In this document: one piece after another, positions 34,685 through 44,460 of the stretch
Numbering within the stretch: the stretch's first letter is position 1
How the letters are laid out: each line of letters opens with the position of its first letter
From: Sphingomonas bacterium
Lineage (GTDB): Bacteria > Pseudomonadota > Alphaproteobacteria > Sphingomonadales > Sphingomonadaceae
Assembly (NCBI RefSeq): GCF_903642285.1
Contig: NZ_CAHJWJ010000001.1
Span: forward strand, 124,001-188,000
Length of the DNA: 64,000 nucleotides
Reading direction: 5' to 3'
Position numbers and translations under genes: made by a program
Notes under the pieces: generated by a model
Told to the model about the DNA's origin: nothing
What the model saw: only the letters and a program-made list of their open reading frames with translations
The model's database searches: none

Positions 34685-36175
34685 TCAGTTCATCCGCTCG
34701 GCAAGCAGCGCGAACTGGTCGACCTGGACGCTGTCGTCCTGGTCGGTCAGCGCAGTCGGATAGTCCCCGGTGAAGCACGCGTCGCAATATTTCGGGCGGA
34801 TGTCGGCGCGCCTCGCCTCGCCCAATGCCTTGTACAGCCCGTCGATCGACACGAACGCCAGGCTGTCGGCATGAATGAATTCGGTCATCCCGCCGACATC
34901 GTGTTTCGCCGCGAGCAGCTTGGCGCGTTCGGGCGTGTCGACGCCGTAGAAACAGCTGTGCCGGGTCGGCGGGCTGGCGATCCGCATATGGACCTCCGCC
35001 GCGCCCGCATCGCGCATCATCTGCACGATCTTGAGGCTGGTCGTACCGCGGACAATCGAATCGTCGACCAGGATGACTCGCTGGCCCTTGATGAGCGCGC
35101 GGTTGGCATTGTGCTTCAGCTTGACGCCGAGATGCCGGACCTTGTCGCCGGGCGAAATGAACGTACGGCCGACATAATGCGACCGGATGATCCCGAGTTC
35201 GAACGGAATGCCCGACGCCTGCGCATAGCCGATGGCGGCGGGCACGCCCGAATCGGGAACGGGAATGACGATATCCGCCGCCACCGGCGATTCTTCCGCC
35301 AATTGCGCGCCGATGTTCTTCCGCACCGAATAGACCGAATGATCGTCGACGATCGAATCGGGGCGCGAGAAATAGACCCACTCGAAGATGCACGGCCGCG
35401 ATGCGACGGGTGCGAACGGATGGATCGAACGGATGTCGGACCCTTGTACGATGATGAGTTCGCCGGGTTCCACCGCGCGCTCGAACGTCGCGCCGACGAC
35501 GTCGAGCGCCACCGTCTCGCTCGCGAAGATGATCGATTCGTCGAGCCGCCCCATGACGAGCGGCCGGATGCCGAGCGGATCGCGGCAGGCGATCATTCCC
35601 TCCGGCGTCATGACGATCAGCGAATAGGCCCCCTCGATCTGCTTCAGCGCATCGATGAACCGATCCATCAGCGTGCGGTAGTTCGAGGTCGCGACCAGGT
35701 GTATGATCGTCTCCGTATCGCTGGTCGACTGGAAGATCGACCCGCGCCGGACGAGATCGCGCCGCAACTTCATCGCGTTCGAGATATTGCCGTTGTGCGC
35801 GATCGCAAAGCCGCCGGTCGAAAGGTCGGCATAAAGCGGCTGTACGTTGCGAAGCGCGGTTTCGCCGGTCGTCGAATAGCGGACATGGCCCGACGCGACG
35901 GTGCCCGGCAGCGCGCGGATGACATCGTCACGGTCGAAATTGCCCGCGACATGCCCCATCGCGCGGTGCGTATGGAAGTTCGACCCGTCGAAGCTGGTAA
36001 TCCCCGCGGCCTCCTGACCCCGGTGCTGAAGCGCATGGAGCCCGAGCGCGACGAGCGCCGCCGCGCCCTCGCTACCCGACACGCCGAAGATGCCGCACTC
36101 CTCGTGCAGCGTGTCGTCATCGAACGGATGGGTCGTCAGCATGGGTTGGGGGTCCACTTGCGAAGCGACCGCCAT
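34685..36175 (-). CDS. purF: Amidophosphoribosyltransferase PurF
   Basis: First committed enzyme of purine synthesis: PRPP plus glutamine gives 5-phosphoribosylamine. 496 aa. Glutaminase domain: nucleophile Cys27 in HEECGIFG after a propeptide that is expected to be removed, then LHALQHRGQEAAG and NGNISN. The phosphoribosyltransferase half holds VILVDDSIVRGTTS, the PRPP loop, and SPPTRHSCFYGVDTP. The protein starts at 36175; a later Met12 is an alternative that shortens the propeptide. Upstream is a divergent small Rho-N-like gene. Confidence 0.97.
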   Translation of the reverse strand: MAVASQVDPQPMLTTHPFDDDTLHEECGIFGVSGSEGAAALVALGLHALQHRGQEAAGITSFDGSNFHTHRAMGHVAGNFDRDDVIRALPGTVASGHVRYSTTGETALRNVQPLYADLSTGGFAIAHNGNISNAMKLRRDLVRRGSIFQSTSDTETIIHLVATSNYRTLMDRFIDALKQIEGAYSLIVMTPEGMIACRDPLGIRPLVMGRLDESIIFASETVALDVVGATFERAVEPGELIIVQGSDIRSIHPFAPVASRPCIFEWVYFSRPDSIVDDHSVYSVRKNIGAQLAEESPVAADIVIPVPDSGVPAAIGYAQASGIPFELGIIRSHYVGRTFISPGDKVRHLGVKLKHNANRALIKGQRVILVDDSIVRGTTSLKIVQMMRDAGAAEVHMRIASPPTRHSCFYGVDTPERAKLLAAKHDVGGMTEFIHADSLAFVSIDGLYKALGEARRADIRPKYCDACFTGDYPTALTDQDDSVQVDQFALLAERMN

Positions 36176-36271
36176 ATAGGTCCGCCATCCGCGTTTGTCG
36201 CGCTTTTGTCATGATCGAAGGAGCGATCCGTCGCATCGCTCGTTCGGAACGCTTCGGAAAGGAGCTTTCAG

Positions 36272-36520
36272 ATGGCGACGGATCATGGCCCGTCCGTGAA
36301 GGACGACACGCTGTACGACGACCTGCGCAAGCAAGGTGCATCGAAGGCAAAGGCGGCGCGGATCGCCAATGCGAAAGCCGCCGGTACGCTCGATCGACGG
36401 GCGACCAGGCTGGAGGATCGCACCAAGGTCGATATACTGAGGGAGGCGCGGGAGATCGGCGTTGCGGGACGATCGGCGATGTCGAAAGCCGCGTTGATAA
36501 AGGCCATCCGCAAGGATTGA
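36272..36520 (+). CDS. Rho-termination-factor-N-like small protein
   Basis: 82 aa, charged. The first half (TLYDDLRKQGASKAKAARIANA) resembles the DUF7218/ChaB-associated helix motif. The second half (KVDILREAREIGVAGRSAMSKAALIKAIRKD) has the SAP/Rho-N fold pattern, a helix-extended-helix that can bind nucleic acid. The start at 36272 has a strong ribosome-binding site (aaaggag, 7 bases). Similar proteins are often stress-induced; no such element was identified here. Function unknown. Confidence 0.75.
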   Translation: MATDHGPSVKDDTLYDDLRKQGASKAKAARIANAKAAGTLDRRATRLEDRTKVDILREAREIGVAGRSAMSKAALIKAIRKD

Positions 36521-36599
36521 GCCGAGTGGTATCTGCGTGCGGCCACCGTCCAACCGACACCAGCTTTCGCTTGGCCGGTCGGAAGGCTAGAACAGCGGC

Positions 36600-36956
36600 A
36601 TGCCCGATCCCCGCGAAACCTCGTTGATGCTCGACCCGAAATACGATGCTTCCGGCCTCGTCACTGCGGTAGTTACTGATCGTGCCGGGGCGCTGCTGAT
36701 GGTCGCGCACATGAATGCCGATGCGCTCGCGGCGACCCAGGGAAGCGGCGAGGCGGTTTTCTGGTCGCGCAGCCGGGGGCGGTTGTGGAAGAAGGGCGAA
36801 ACCTCGGGCAACGTCATGCGCGTCGTCGAGATGCGGATCGACTGCGACCAGGATGCACTGTGGCTGATCGTCGATCCTGCCGGCCCGGCATGCCATACCG
36901 GTGCCGACAGCTGTTTCTATCGCCGTATCGAGGACAAACGGCTGATCGCGCTGTGA
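36600..36956 (+). CDS. hisI: Phosphoribosyl-AMP cyclohydrolase HisI
   Basis: Third step of histidine biosynthesis: opens the adenine ring of PR-AMP. 118 aa, the stand-alone form without the HisE domain. Metal and active-site motifs are visible: [19 protein letters not shown] and [14 protein letters not shown], with the conserved cysteines, and [18 protein letters not shown]. The stop overlaps a lipoprotein start (GTGA). Other his genes are not in the window. Confidence 0.95.
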   Translation: MPDPRETSLMLDPKYDASGLVTAVVTDRAGALLMVAHMNADALAATQGSGEAVFWSRSRGRLWKKGETSGNVMRVVEMRIDCDQDALWLIVDPAGPACHTGADSCFYRRIEDKRLIAL

Positions 36957-37447
36957 GGTTTGCCGTCCTTGCTGTGCTGCTGCTTGTCGGATGCTCGCGA
37001 CACGATGCCGCGGTCGGCAATACCGATACGCCCGGCGGCAGGCTGGAAGCCGCAGCTCTGGCTCGCGGTCTCGTCCCCGACCCCGGCTCTTCCATCCTCG
37101 GTGCCTGGGCGCGGGATACCGACCGCCTGTGCATCGTTCCGGGGCAGCCGGGCGGCAACGAGCGGATTGGTGCGCTGGTCGATTACGGCGAGGGTCAGGG
37201 GTGTGCGGCGTCGGGAACGGTGGTGCGGACGGGTGGCCAGCTCGACATACGGTTCGATGCGTGCCGGATGACCGCGATCTTCGACGGCGAACGGATCATC
37301 TTCCCGCCCGAAGTGCCGGGTGCCTGCGACCGATCGTGCGTCGGCCGCGCGTCGTTCGCCGCGCTTGCGGTCGATCGGCAAAGCGGATCGGTGTCGGAGG
37401 CCGCAACGCTTCGCACGCCAAGCGGGCGATCGCTCTGCGCCGGTTGA
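36953..37447 (+). CDS. Putative lipoprotein downstream of hisI
   Basis: 164 aa from the GTG at 36953, which overlaps the hisI stop by four bases. The N-terminus [15 protein letters not shown] has a short hydrophobic stretch and a LVGC lipobox. The mature part is rich in Gly and small residues with several Cys ([19 protein letters not shown]), so disulfides are likely. It looks like the sphingomonad lipoproteins of about 150 residues with a beta-rich fold; no enzyme motif is seen. The longer frame upstream is a shadow of hisI. Confidence 0.7.
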   Translation: MRFAVLAVLLLVGCSRHDAAVGNTDTPGGRLEAAALARGLVPDPGSSILGAWARDTDRLCIVPGQPGGNERIGALVDYGEGQGCAASGTVVRTGGQLDIRFDACRMTAIFDGERIIFPPEVPGACDRSCVGRASFAALAVDRQSGSVSEAATLRTPSGRSLCAG

Positions 37448-37472
37448 CGTTTACGTAAGGCATGCCTATTTT
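37444..37472 (+). promoter_or_regulatory. Promoter with overlapping palindromic operator for the MerR-type gene
   Basis: A -35-like ttgacg (37444-37449) and a -10-like tatttt (37467-37472) are exactly 17 bases apart. The sequence ttgacgtttacgtaag (37444-37459) is an imperfect palindrome of acgt half-sites, similar to the operator reported for LiuR-type MerR regulators of branched-chain and fatty-acid breakdown. Predicted RNA start is near 37479, almost at the ATG (37481). Confidence 0.6.
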
Positions 37473-37480
37473 GACGCTTC

Positions 37481-37930
37481 ATGCCAAAAGCCGCCCGATC
37501 TTCGACAATGTCCGTTGCCCAGGCGGCGGTGCCGTTACGACCCGATCAGGATCAATTCTCGATCTCGGACTTGTCCGCGGAATTCGACGTCACCGCGCGC
37601 GCCCTTCGCTTCTACGAGGACGAGGGGCTTATCGCGCCGCAGCGTCGGGGGACGCAGCGGCTCTATTCGCACCGGGATCGCGCACGGCTGGCCTGGATCC
37701 TGCGCGGCAAGAGGGTCGGTTTTTCGCTCGGCGAAATTCGCGAGATGATCGACCTTTACGATATAGGCGACGGTCGCCGTCTTCAGCGCCAGGTCGCGAT
37801 CGATCGTGGCCGGACACGGATCGAGCTGCTCGAGGTACAGAAGCGCGATATCGACGCCGCCATCGCCGAACTCACCGATTTCGTCGCGCTGCTGGAAGCC
37901 GGTCGCGCGCAGGATACCAAAGGACACTGA
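37481..37930 (+). CDS. MerR-family transcriptional regulator (LiuR-like)
   Basis: 149 aa. The N-terminal winged helix (about 27-95) has FSISDLSAEFDVTARALRFYEDEGLI and the RRGTQRLYSHRDR wing; a leucine-rich dimer helix follows. It lacks the cysteines of metal-sensing MerR proteins. The acyl-CoA dehydrogenase gene begins 4 bases after its stop, so it probably controls fatty or branched-chain acyl catabolism together with itself. A Met at 37508 is an alternative start; no good ribosome-binding site precedes either. Confidence 0.82.
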   Translation: MPKAARSSTMSVAQAAVPLRPDQDQFSISDLSAEFDVTARALRFYEDEGLIAPQRRGTQRLYSHRDRARLAWILRGKRVGFSLGEIREMIDLYDIGDGRRLQRQVAIDRGRTRIELLEVQKRDIDAAIAELTDFVALLEAGRAQDTKGH

Positions 37931-37934
37931 TTCC

Positions 37935-39737
37935 ATGCCACAGTACACGCCACCCGTCCGCGACACGCGCTTCGTGCTGGAGCACGTCGTCGGGCTGCAG
38001 GGCCATGCGAACGTCCCCGGTTTCCAGAACGCGACTCCCGACATGGTCGATGCGGTGCTGGACGAGGGCGGCAAATTCGTCGCCGAGGTCCTGTTCCCGA
38101 TCAACTATTCCGGCGATCAGCAGGGCTGCACCCGGCACGACGACGGATCGGTGACGACGCCCGACGGCTTCAAATCGGCCTATGCGCAGTTCGTCGGATC
38201 GGGCTGGGGCACGCTCAGCGCGCCGGAGGCCTATGGCGGCCAGGGTATGCCCCACGTGATCGCGACCGCATTCCAGGAATACATGATCTCCGCGAACATG
38301 GCGTTCGCGATGTACCCCGGCCTGTCGCACGGCGCGATCGCCGCGCTGCTGGCGAAGGGCAGCCCGGAACAGCAGGCGAAATACGTACCGAAGATGGTGT
38401 CGGGCGAATGGGGCGGCACGATGAACCTGACCGAGCCGCAATGCGGCACCGATCTGGGCCTGATCCGTACCCGCGCGGAGCCGCAGGCGGACGGGTCCTA
38501 CAGGATCACGGGGACCAAGATCTTCATCTCGTCGGGCGAGCATGACCTGACCGACAACATCATCCACCTCGTCCTCGCCAAGACGCCGGGTGCGCCGGAC
38601 TCGTCGAAGGGCATCTCGCTGTTCGTCGTGCCCAAGGTGATGGTCGAGGACGACGGATCGCTCGGCGCGCGCAATGCGGTGTCGTGCGGGTCGATCGAAC
38701 ACAAGATGGGGATCCACGCCAATTCGACCTGCGTGATGAATTACGACGGCGCGACCGGCTGGCTGGTCGGCGAAGAGATGAAGGGCCTTGCCGCGATGTT
38801 CATAATGATGAACGCCGCGCGGCTCGGCGTCGGGTTGCAGGGGCTGGGCGTGGCCGAGACCGCGTACCAGAACGCGGTCCAGTACGCGCATGACCGTCGC
38901 CAGGGCCGTGCACTCACCGGCCCCAGCGAGCCTGCGGAAAAGGCCGACCCGCTGTTCGTCCATCCCGATATCCGCCGCATGCTGATGGAAGCGAAGGCGC
39001 TCACCGAGGGCTTGCGCGCGCTGTGCCTGTGGGGCGCGCTCCAGGTCGATCTGGAACATGCCGCGCCGGTCGATGCCGATCGCCAGATGGCGGCCGACCT
39101 GATCGGGCTGCTGACCCCGGTCATCAAGGGGTATGGCACCGACAAGGGCTATGAGATCGCGACCAATGCGCAGCAGGTTTACGGCGGGCATGGCTACATC
39201 GCCGAATGGGGGATGGAGCAATATGTCCGCGATGCGCGGATCGCGATGATCTACGAAGGCACCAACGGCGTTCAGGCGATGGACCTGGTCGGGCGGAAGC
39301 TGGCGCAGAATGGCGGCCGTGCGGTGCAGGCGTTCTTCGCGCTGGTGGCGAGCGAAGTTGCTTCGGCGAAGCAGCACGGCGCGACGGCGGACTTCGCGAC
39401 TCGGCTGGAAAAGGCGCTGGGCGATCTGCAGGCGTCGACGATGTGGTTCATGGCGAACGGCCTGAAGAACCCCGACAATGTCGGTGCCGGTGCCTATTCG
39501 TACATGACGCTGATGGGGCATGTCGCGGTCGGGCTGATGTGGTTGCGGATGGCGGTCGCGGCGACGCGGCTGAAGGCGGCGGGGGAGGGTGATGCCGCGT
39601 TCCTCGACGCCAAGCTCGTGACCGCGCGCTTTTTCGCCGAGCGGGTGTTGCCCGAGACCGGGGCCTTGCGTCGGAAGATCGAGGGCGGGGCGGAGTCGCT
39701 GATGGCGTTGAGCCCCGAGATGTTCATGGCGGCTTAG
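37935..39737 (+). CDS. Acyl-CoA dehydrogenase (long, C-terminally extended type)
   Basis: 600 aa FAD flavoprotein of the longer group related to DmdC and FadE5-like enzymes. It introduces a trans double bond into acyl-CoA. Visible blocks are GGTMNLTEPQCGTDLGL (FAD/substrate loop), GTKIFISSGEHD, and the C-terminal ATNAQQVYGGHGYIAEWGMEQYVRDARI with the FAD-binding Arg. The last ~130 residues are the extra C-terminal domain. The start at 37935 is 4 bases after the MerR stop. Chain-length preference is unknown. Confidence 0.92.
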   Translation: MPQYTPPVRDTRFVLEHVVGLQGHANVPGFQNATPDMVDAVLDEGGKFVAEVLFPINYSGDQQGCTRHDDGSVTTPDGFKSAYAQFVGSGWGTLSAPEAYGGQGMPHVIATAFQEYMISANMAFAMYPGLSHGAIAALLAKGSPEQQAKYVPKMVSGEWGGTMNLTEPQCGTDLGLIRTRAEPQADGSYRITGTKIFISSGEHDLTDNIIHLVLAKTPGAPDSSKGISLFVVPKVMVEDDGSLGARNAVSCGSIEHKMGIHANSTCVMNYDGATGWLVGEEMKGLAAMFIMMNAARLGVGLQGLGVAETAYQNAVQYAHDRRQGRALTGPSEPAEKADPLFVHPDIRRMLMEAKALTEGLRALCLWGALQVDLEHAAPVDADRQMAADLIGLLTPVIKGYGTDKGYEIATNAQQVYGGHGYIAEWGMEQYVRDARIAMIYEGTNGVQAMDLVGRKLAQNGGRAVQAFFALVASEVASAKQHGATADFATRLEKALGDLQASTMWFMANGLKNPDNVGAGAYSYMTLMGHVAVGLMWLRMAVAATRLKAAGEGDAAFLDAKLVTARFFAERVLPETGALRRKIEGGAESLMALSPEMFMAA

Positions 39738-39765
39738 GGTTAACCCGCCGCCTCGATACACGACG

Positions 39766-39789
39766 TCATCCCCGCAAGAGCGAGGATGA
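39766..39789. repeat. Small hairpin repeat remnant between convergent genes
   Basis: tcatcc (39766-39771) and ggatga (39784-39789) pair, with cgc/gcg inside, in the form of a decayed gtcatcc-type palindrome. It lies between the converging acyl-CoA dehydrogenase and cell wall hydrolase genes. Confidence 0.5.
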
Positions 39790-39816
39790 TGAAGGTGGGT
39801 GTTCGCACCGATAGGT

Positions 39817-41103
39817 CTACCGAACCGGTTTGTTCGCTGCATCGGTCGTGGGCACCTCCACGGACGCCGTCGGCTGCCCGGCGGTCAGACCCGTTTTTCG
39901 CCGCACCCCGCCCAGCTCCGCTGCAACCGGTGTCGGCACCGGTGCCGGTGACGCGACCCGCACCACCGGCCGCTTCATGCACTGCGCCGGATCGGTGCGC
40001 GGCGTCTGCACGCAGTTCCACGCCATCGTCTCGTACGCCAGCGTCCGGTCGCGCGAATAGCTGAACGCGAGCGCCGTGATCTGCGCGTCGGTCAGCGGCA
40101 GCGTCGCCGCCGCCTTCGTCCGGTCGGTCCAGACGAGGTAACGGCAGCTCGTCCGATCGCCGCACGCCTTGGCGGCAAGTGCGGGATAGGTGTCGGGCAG
40201 GTCGGCGCGGCCCAGCGTCACCAGAATATTCTCCGTCTGGTCACTTGCCGCCGCCACGGGAGCGGCGTCCGGGTCGGCCCCGAAGCCCAAGGCGCGCCAG
40301 GCGTCGGCCAGCACCGCGTCGTCGGTCACGCCGACCCCGCCCGGCCGATGCGCATCGGAGATCGGTGCAAGCTGCGCGATCATCGGCTCGTGCCCGTCCG
40401 GGCGGCGGTCGAAGGCGGGCGGCGTCCCCCACCAGCCGCTCCAGCGGAAGAACAGATGCGTGTTGACCGCGGCGATCTTGTCGAGGCTCGACTGCCAGTA
40501 CGGCACCACCCAGTCGGTATGATAATGCGTGGCATAGCCGACCGGCCGGTACACCGCGCCGGATAGCGCGGCCGTCGCGACGTCGCGCGCACGGGTCCAC
40601 GCCTCGCCGGTCGGGTACCAGCGCTGCACCGCGCCGTCGCAGGTGAACGAGAATTGGCAACCGGTGCTTCGCTCCTGCCCCTCGAACACCACGCCGCAGA
40701 CCGTCTTGGGAAAGGCGGGATGGCGCAACCGGTTGAGCACGACCTGCGCGACCGCCTTTTCCCCCAACGTGTCGTCACCCGCCTCGTACAGCGTCCCCGC
40801 CGCCATGCAGTCGATCGCCCGCGCGCGGTCCTCCGCGCTGCCCGCAAAGCGGAACGGCCGCGCTGCGGGATTGGCTTCGGTCGAGAACGGCACGTCCGCG
40901 TTGTACGCGCGTGCCTCGTCGGGGCTCAGGTCCACGAAGCGGACGGGTTCGACCGCAGGCAGCTCGGCCTGCGGCACGATCCGCGGCGAGGGCAGGGCAG
41001 CGATCGTGCGGTGCCGGATGCGCGGCGGGCGCGTGACGACGAACGCCGGCACCGCCACTGCGACGATCGCCACCGCGGCCGTGGCCGCGTCGATTGGCCG
41101 CAT
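39817..41103 (-). CDS. SleB-like cell wall hydrolase with N-terminal membrane anchor
   Basis: 428 aa. An N-terminal hydrophobic segment (AATAAVAIVAVAVPAFVV) is followed by a basic linker. The Hydrolase_2/SleB-type domain lies at about 95-220, with the active-site region EAGDDTLGEKAVAQVVLNR and GCQFSFTCDG and the late YATHYHTDWVVPYW. This family cleaves peptidoglycan (spore cortex enzymes in Bacillus, envelope enzymes elsewhere). The C-terminal half is a second, unidentified region rich in Thr, Ala and Cys. The start overlaps the cysK stop by one base (TGATG). Confidence 0.82.
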   Translation of the reverse strand: MRPIDAATAAVAIVAVAVPAFVVTRPPRIRHRTIAALPSPRIVPQAELPAVEPVRFVDLSPDEARAYNADVPFSTEANPAARPFRFAGSAEDRARAIDCMAAGTLYEAGDDTLGEKAVAQVVLNRLRHPAFPKTVCGVVFEGQERSTGCQFSFTCDGAVQRWYPTGEAWTRARDVATAALSGAVYRPVGYATHYHTDWVVPYWQSSLDKIAAVNTHLFFRWSGWWGTPPAFDRRPDGHEPMIAQLAPISDAHRPGGVGVTDDAVLADAWRALGFGADPDAAPVAAASDQTENILVTLGRADLPDTYPALAAKACGDRTSCRYLVWTDRTKAAATLPLTDAQITALAFSYSRDRTLAYETMAWNCVQTPRTDPAQCMKRPVVRVASPAPVPTPVAAELGGVRRKTGLTAGQPTASVEVPTTDAANKPVR

Positions 41104-42023
41104 CAGCTTTCGGGCAGGAAATCGGGCACCGACAGATAACGCTCGCCGGTATCGTAGTTGAAGCCGAGCACCCGGGCGTCGTCCGGCAGGTCGGGCAGCT
41201 TCTGCAGGATCGCCGCCAGGGTCGCCCCCGACGAGATGCCGACCAGCATCCCCTCCTCGGTGGCGGACCGGCGCGCCATGTCCTTGGCGACCGCGGCATC
41301 CACCTCGATCACGCCGTCCAGCACCTGGGTGTGAAGATTGGCCGGAATGAAGCCCGCGCCGATCCCCTGGATCGGATGCGGCCCCGGCTGCCCGCCCGCG
41401 ATGACGGGCGAGGCCGCCGGCTCGACCGCGAAGACCTTCAGCTTCGGCCAGGCCTTTTTCAGCGTCTCCGCGACCCCGGTGATGTGGCCGCCGGTGCCGA
41501 CGCCGGTAATCAGGACGTCGATCGGCGTATCCGCGAAATCGGCCAGGATTTCCTGCGACGTCGTTCGGACGTGCACGTCGATGTTCGCCGGATTTTCGAA
41601 TTGCTGCGGCATCCAGGACCCGGGCGTCCGTTCGACCAGCTCCAGCGCGCGTTCGATCGCGCCCTTCATGCCCTTCTCGCGCGGGGTAAGATCGAAGCTC
41701 GCGCCATAGGCCAGCATCAGGCGGCGACGCTCCAGCGACATGCTTTCGGGCATGACGAGGATCAGCTTGTAGCCCTTGACCGCGGCGACCATCGCCAGGC
41801 CGACGCCGGTATTGCCGCTGGTCGGTTCGATGATCGTCCCGCCGGGTGTCAGATGGCCGTCGGCTTCCGCCGCCTCGATCATCGCCAGCGCGATCCGGTC
41901 CTTGATCGATCCGCCGGGGTTCGACCGTTCGGATTTCACCCACACCTCGCTGTCGGGGAACAGCTTCGACAATCGGATGTGCGGCGTATGACCGATCGTA
42001 TCGAGAATGGTGTTGGCCTTCAT
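41103..42023 (-). CDS. cysK: Cysteine synthase A
   Basis: PLP-dependent O-acetylserine sulfhydrylase, 306 aa. The PLP lysine is in NPGGSIKDR (about residue 41), with PTSGNTG for substrate binding and [10 protein letters not shown] for the PLP phosphate. The ATG at 42023 is chosen because ggag stands 8 bases upstream; GTG at 42026 would give a four-base overlap with the MFS stop. It sits between an MFS exporter and a cell wall hydrolase in one operon. CysM is less likely given the QFENPAN segment. Confidence 0.95.
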   Translation of the reverse strand: MKANTILDTIGHTPHIRLSKLFPDSEVWVKSERSNPGGSIKDRIALAMIEAAEADGHLTPGGTIIEPTSGNTGVGLAMVAAVKGYKLILVMPESMSLERRRLMLAYGASFDLTPREKGMKGAIERALELVERTPGSWMPQQFENPANIDVHVRTTSQEILADFADTPIDVLITGVGTGGHITGVAETLKKAWPKLKVFAVEPAASPVIAGGQPGPHPIQGIGAGFIPANLHTQVLDGVIEVDAAVAKDMARRSATEEGMLVGISSGATLAAILQKLPDLPDDARVLGFNYDTGERYLSVPDFLPES

Positions 42024-43297
42024 CACACGGTCTCCATGGCAGTCGATCGGTCGGGCATGTCGGGCGGATCGAACGTCCGTGCAAGCCTCAGTTCCGGGAA
42101 AAGCCGTGCCCAGGCGATCGTGATCGCGATCGCGCTGACCCCCCCGAAGACGACCGCACCGACGGGACCGAGCAGCGACGCCATGAGGCCGCTTTCCGCT
42201 TCGCCGAGCTCGTTCGAGGCGGAAATCGTCAGCTGCGAGACGGCGCTGACGCGGCCACGCATGGCGTCGGGCGTGTGAAGCTGGATCAGTGAAGAACGGA
42301 CATAGACCGATACCATATCCGCGCCGCCCGCCACGATCAGCGCCGCCAGGCTGAGCGGGAACCAGGTCGAAAGGCCGAAGGTGAGGATCGCGACGCCGAA
42401 GACGACGACCGCGACCAGCATCTTCACGCCGACGTCGCGCGCCATCGGCCGGAACGAGAACCAGATGGCGGTCGTCGCCGCGCCTATGCCCATCCCCGCC
42501 GCCAATATGCCGAGCCCGCTGGCCCCGACATGCAGGATGTCGCGCGCATAGATGGGCAGAAGCGACGTCGCGCCCGCCAGCAGCACCGCGAACAGGTCGA
42601 GCGTGATCGTCGCGAGGACGAGCCGGTTGCGACGGACGTAGGAAAAGCCATCCAGGATACGCGCCAATGGCTTGCGATCGGTTTGGGCCGGCGGCTGCGG
42701 AACGGGCCCGATCGCGAACATGGTCGCCAGCGCGATCGCCAGCAGGACGGAGATCGTCGCATAGGCGAAGTCGGGGTGGATGGCGTAGAGGATGCCGCCG
42801 ATACTGGGTCCGGCGATCGTCCCCACCTGCCAGGCGATCGACGAGATCGCGATCGCGGTCGGCAGGCTTTCGCGCGGCACGAGGTTGGGCGCCAGCGCCG
42901 AATAGGCCGGCCCGGAAAAGGCACGTGCGACACCGACGAACGCCGCCGCGCCGAACAGGGCGGGCAACCCCAGCAGGTCCATCCGTGTCAGGATGCCCAG
43001 CGTCGCCGCGACGATCGTCAGCAGCGCTGTCGTCCCGCGCACGATCCAGCGCCGGTCGACGCTGTCCGCTATGAGTCCCACGACCGGGGTCAGCAGGAAC
43101 AGCGGTACGAACTGCGCCGCGCCCATCATGCCCAGCAGGAACGCCGCGTGCCGGATGTCCATCGTCTGCCGCGCGATGCCATAGACTTGCCAGCCGAGGA
43201 TGATCGCCTGCGCGCTAATTCCCAGCGTACCGGCGAAACGGGACAACCAATAGGCGCGGAAATTACCGATCCGCAGCGGGTGTAGGGGTTTAGGCAT
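42023..43297 (-). CDS. MFS transporter (EntS/MFS_3 type)
   Basis: 424 aa, with twelve predicted transmembrane segments. Opens [26 protein letters not shown], as in the enterobactin-exporter-like MFS_3 group. The inter-helix motif [15 protein letters not shown] matches MFS motif A (GxxxDRxxR). This group mostly exports siderophores, drugs or small metabolites; the substrate is unknown. It leads the MFS-cysK-hydrolase operon, sharing overlapping stop and start with cysK, and is divergent from pdhA. The start at 43297 is the first with the conserved beginning. Confidence 0.88.
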   Translation of the reverse strand: MPKPLHPLRIGNFRAYWLSRFAGTLGISAQAIILGWQVYGIARQTMDIRHAAFLLGMMGAAQFVPLFLLTPVVGLIADSVDRRWIVRGTTALLTIVAATLGILTRMDLLGLPALFGAAAFVGVARAFSGPAYSALAPNLVPRESLPTAIAISSIAWQVGTIAGPSIGGILYAIHPDFAYATISVLLAIALATMFAIGPVPQPPAQTDRKPLARILDGFSYVRRNRLVLATITLDLFAVLLAGATSLLPIYARDILHVGASGLGILAAGMGIGAATTAIWFSFRPMARDVGVKMLVAVVVFGVAILTFGLSTWFPLSLAALIVAGGADMVSVYVRSSLIQLHTPDAMRGRVSAVSQLTISASNELGEAESGLMASLLGPVGAVVFGGVSAIAITIAWARLFPELRLARTFDPPDMPDRSTAMETV

Positions 43298-43419
43298 TGC
43301 GGCATCCTGTAGGCATGCCGGCACGGGATCGGCAACCCGTTGGGGCGGCGATTGATGTCCGCGCGTTACCGGGACTATAGGCGTTGCTCCTCCCCCAGGA
43401 ACATGAAGGTTTTCCATCC

Positions 43420-44460
43420 GTGGCCAAAGCCCCCGCATCCCTCACCGCGCCGCCGCTACCCAATCGCGAGCGGCCGGCGGAACCGACCTCGTACGAGGCG
43501 TCGACCGAGGAATTGCTGCAGTTCTACAAGGATATGCTGCTGATCCGCCGGTTCGAGGAGAAGGCGGGACAGCTGTACGGCCTGGGGCTCATCGGCGGAT
43601 TCTGTCATCTCTACATCGGCCAGGAAGCGGTCGCGGTCGGGCTGCAGTCCGCGCTGTCCGGGAAAGACAGCGTCATCACCGGCTACCGCGACCATGGTCA
43701 CATGCTGCTGTGCGGTATCCCGCCCAAGGACGTGATGGCGGAGCTGACCGGGCGTCAGGCCGGCATCTCGAAGGGCAAGGGGGGCTCGATGCACATGTTC
43801 AGCGTCGAGCATAAATTCTATGGTGGGCACGGCATCGTCGGCGCGCAGGTGTCGCTCGGCACCGGTCTCGCCTTCAGTCATAAATACACGAACGACGGCG
43901 GCGTCTGCCTCGCCTATTTCGGCGACGGCGCGTCGAACCAGGGCCAGGTGTACGAAAGCTTCAACATGGCGGAGCTGTGGAAGCTGCCGATCGTGTACGT
44001 GATCGAAAACAACCAATATGCGATGGGGACCAGCGTCAACCGATCGTCCGCGGAGGATCAGTTGTACCGCCGCGGCGAGAGTTTTCGTATCCCCGGTATC
44101 CAGGTCGACGGCATGGACGTGCTGGCGTGTCGCGGGGCCGCCGAGGAAGCGCTCGCCTGGGTGCGCGCCGGCAAGGGGCCGATCATTCTGGAGATGAAGA
44201 CCTACCGCTACCGCGGCCATTCGATGTCGGACCCGGCCAAATATCGCAGCCGCGAGGAGGTGCAGGCGGTCCGCGACAAATCCGATCCGATCGAGCACGC
44301 CAAGAAATTGCTCGAGGAGCGCGGCGTCGGGGAGGATGTACTGAAGACCATCGAACAGGACATGCGAAAAACGGTGAACGCCGCCGCCGACTTCGCCGAG
44401 AGCGCGCCCGAACCCGATCCGGCCGAACTCTATACCGATGTGCTGGTGGAGCGTTACTGA
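43420..44460 (+). CDS. pdhA: Pyruvate dehydrogenase E1 component, alpha subunit
   Basis: TPP-dependent subunit of the pyruvate dehydrogenase complex, 346 aa. Motifs: [47 protein letters not shown], and the TPP/Mg site [17 protein letters not shown]. The active-site loop ([14 protein letters not shown]) carries the usual phosphorylation-type Ser. The start is GTG 43420 (VAKAPASL); TTG at 43384 would add a poor leader. The stop overlaps pdhB by one base (TGATG). Confidence 0.95.
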   Translation: MAKAPASLTAPPLPNRERPAEPTSYEASTEELLQFYKDMLLIRRFEEKAGQLYGLGLIGGFCHLYIGQEAVAVGLQSALSGKDSVITGYRDHGHMLLCGIPPKDVMAELTGRQAGISKGKGGSMHMFSVEHKFYGGHGIVGAQVSLGTGLAFSHKYTNDGGVCLAYFGDGASNQGQVYESFNMAELWKLPIVYVIENNQYAMGTSVNRSSAEDQLYRRGESFRIPGIQVDGMDVLACRGAAEEALAWVRAGKGPIILEMKTYRYRGHSMSDPAKYRSREEVQAVRDKSDPIEHAKKLLEERGVGEDVLKTIEQDMRKTVNAAADFAESAPEPDPAELYTDVLVERY

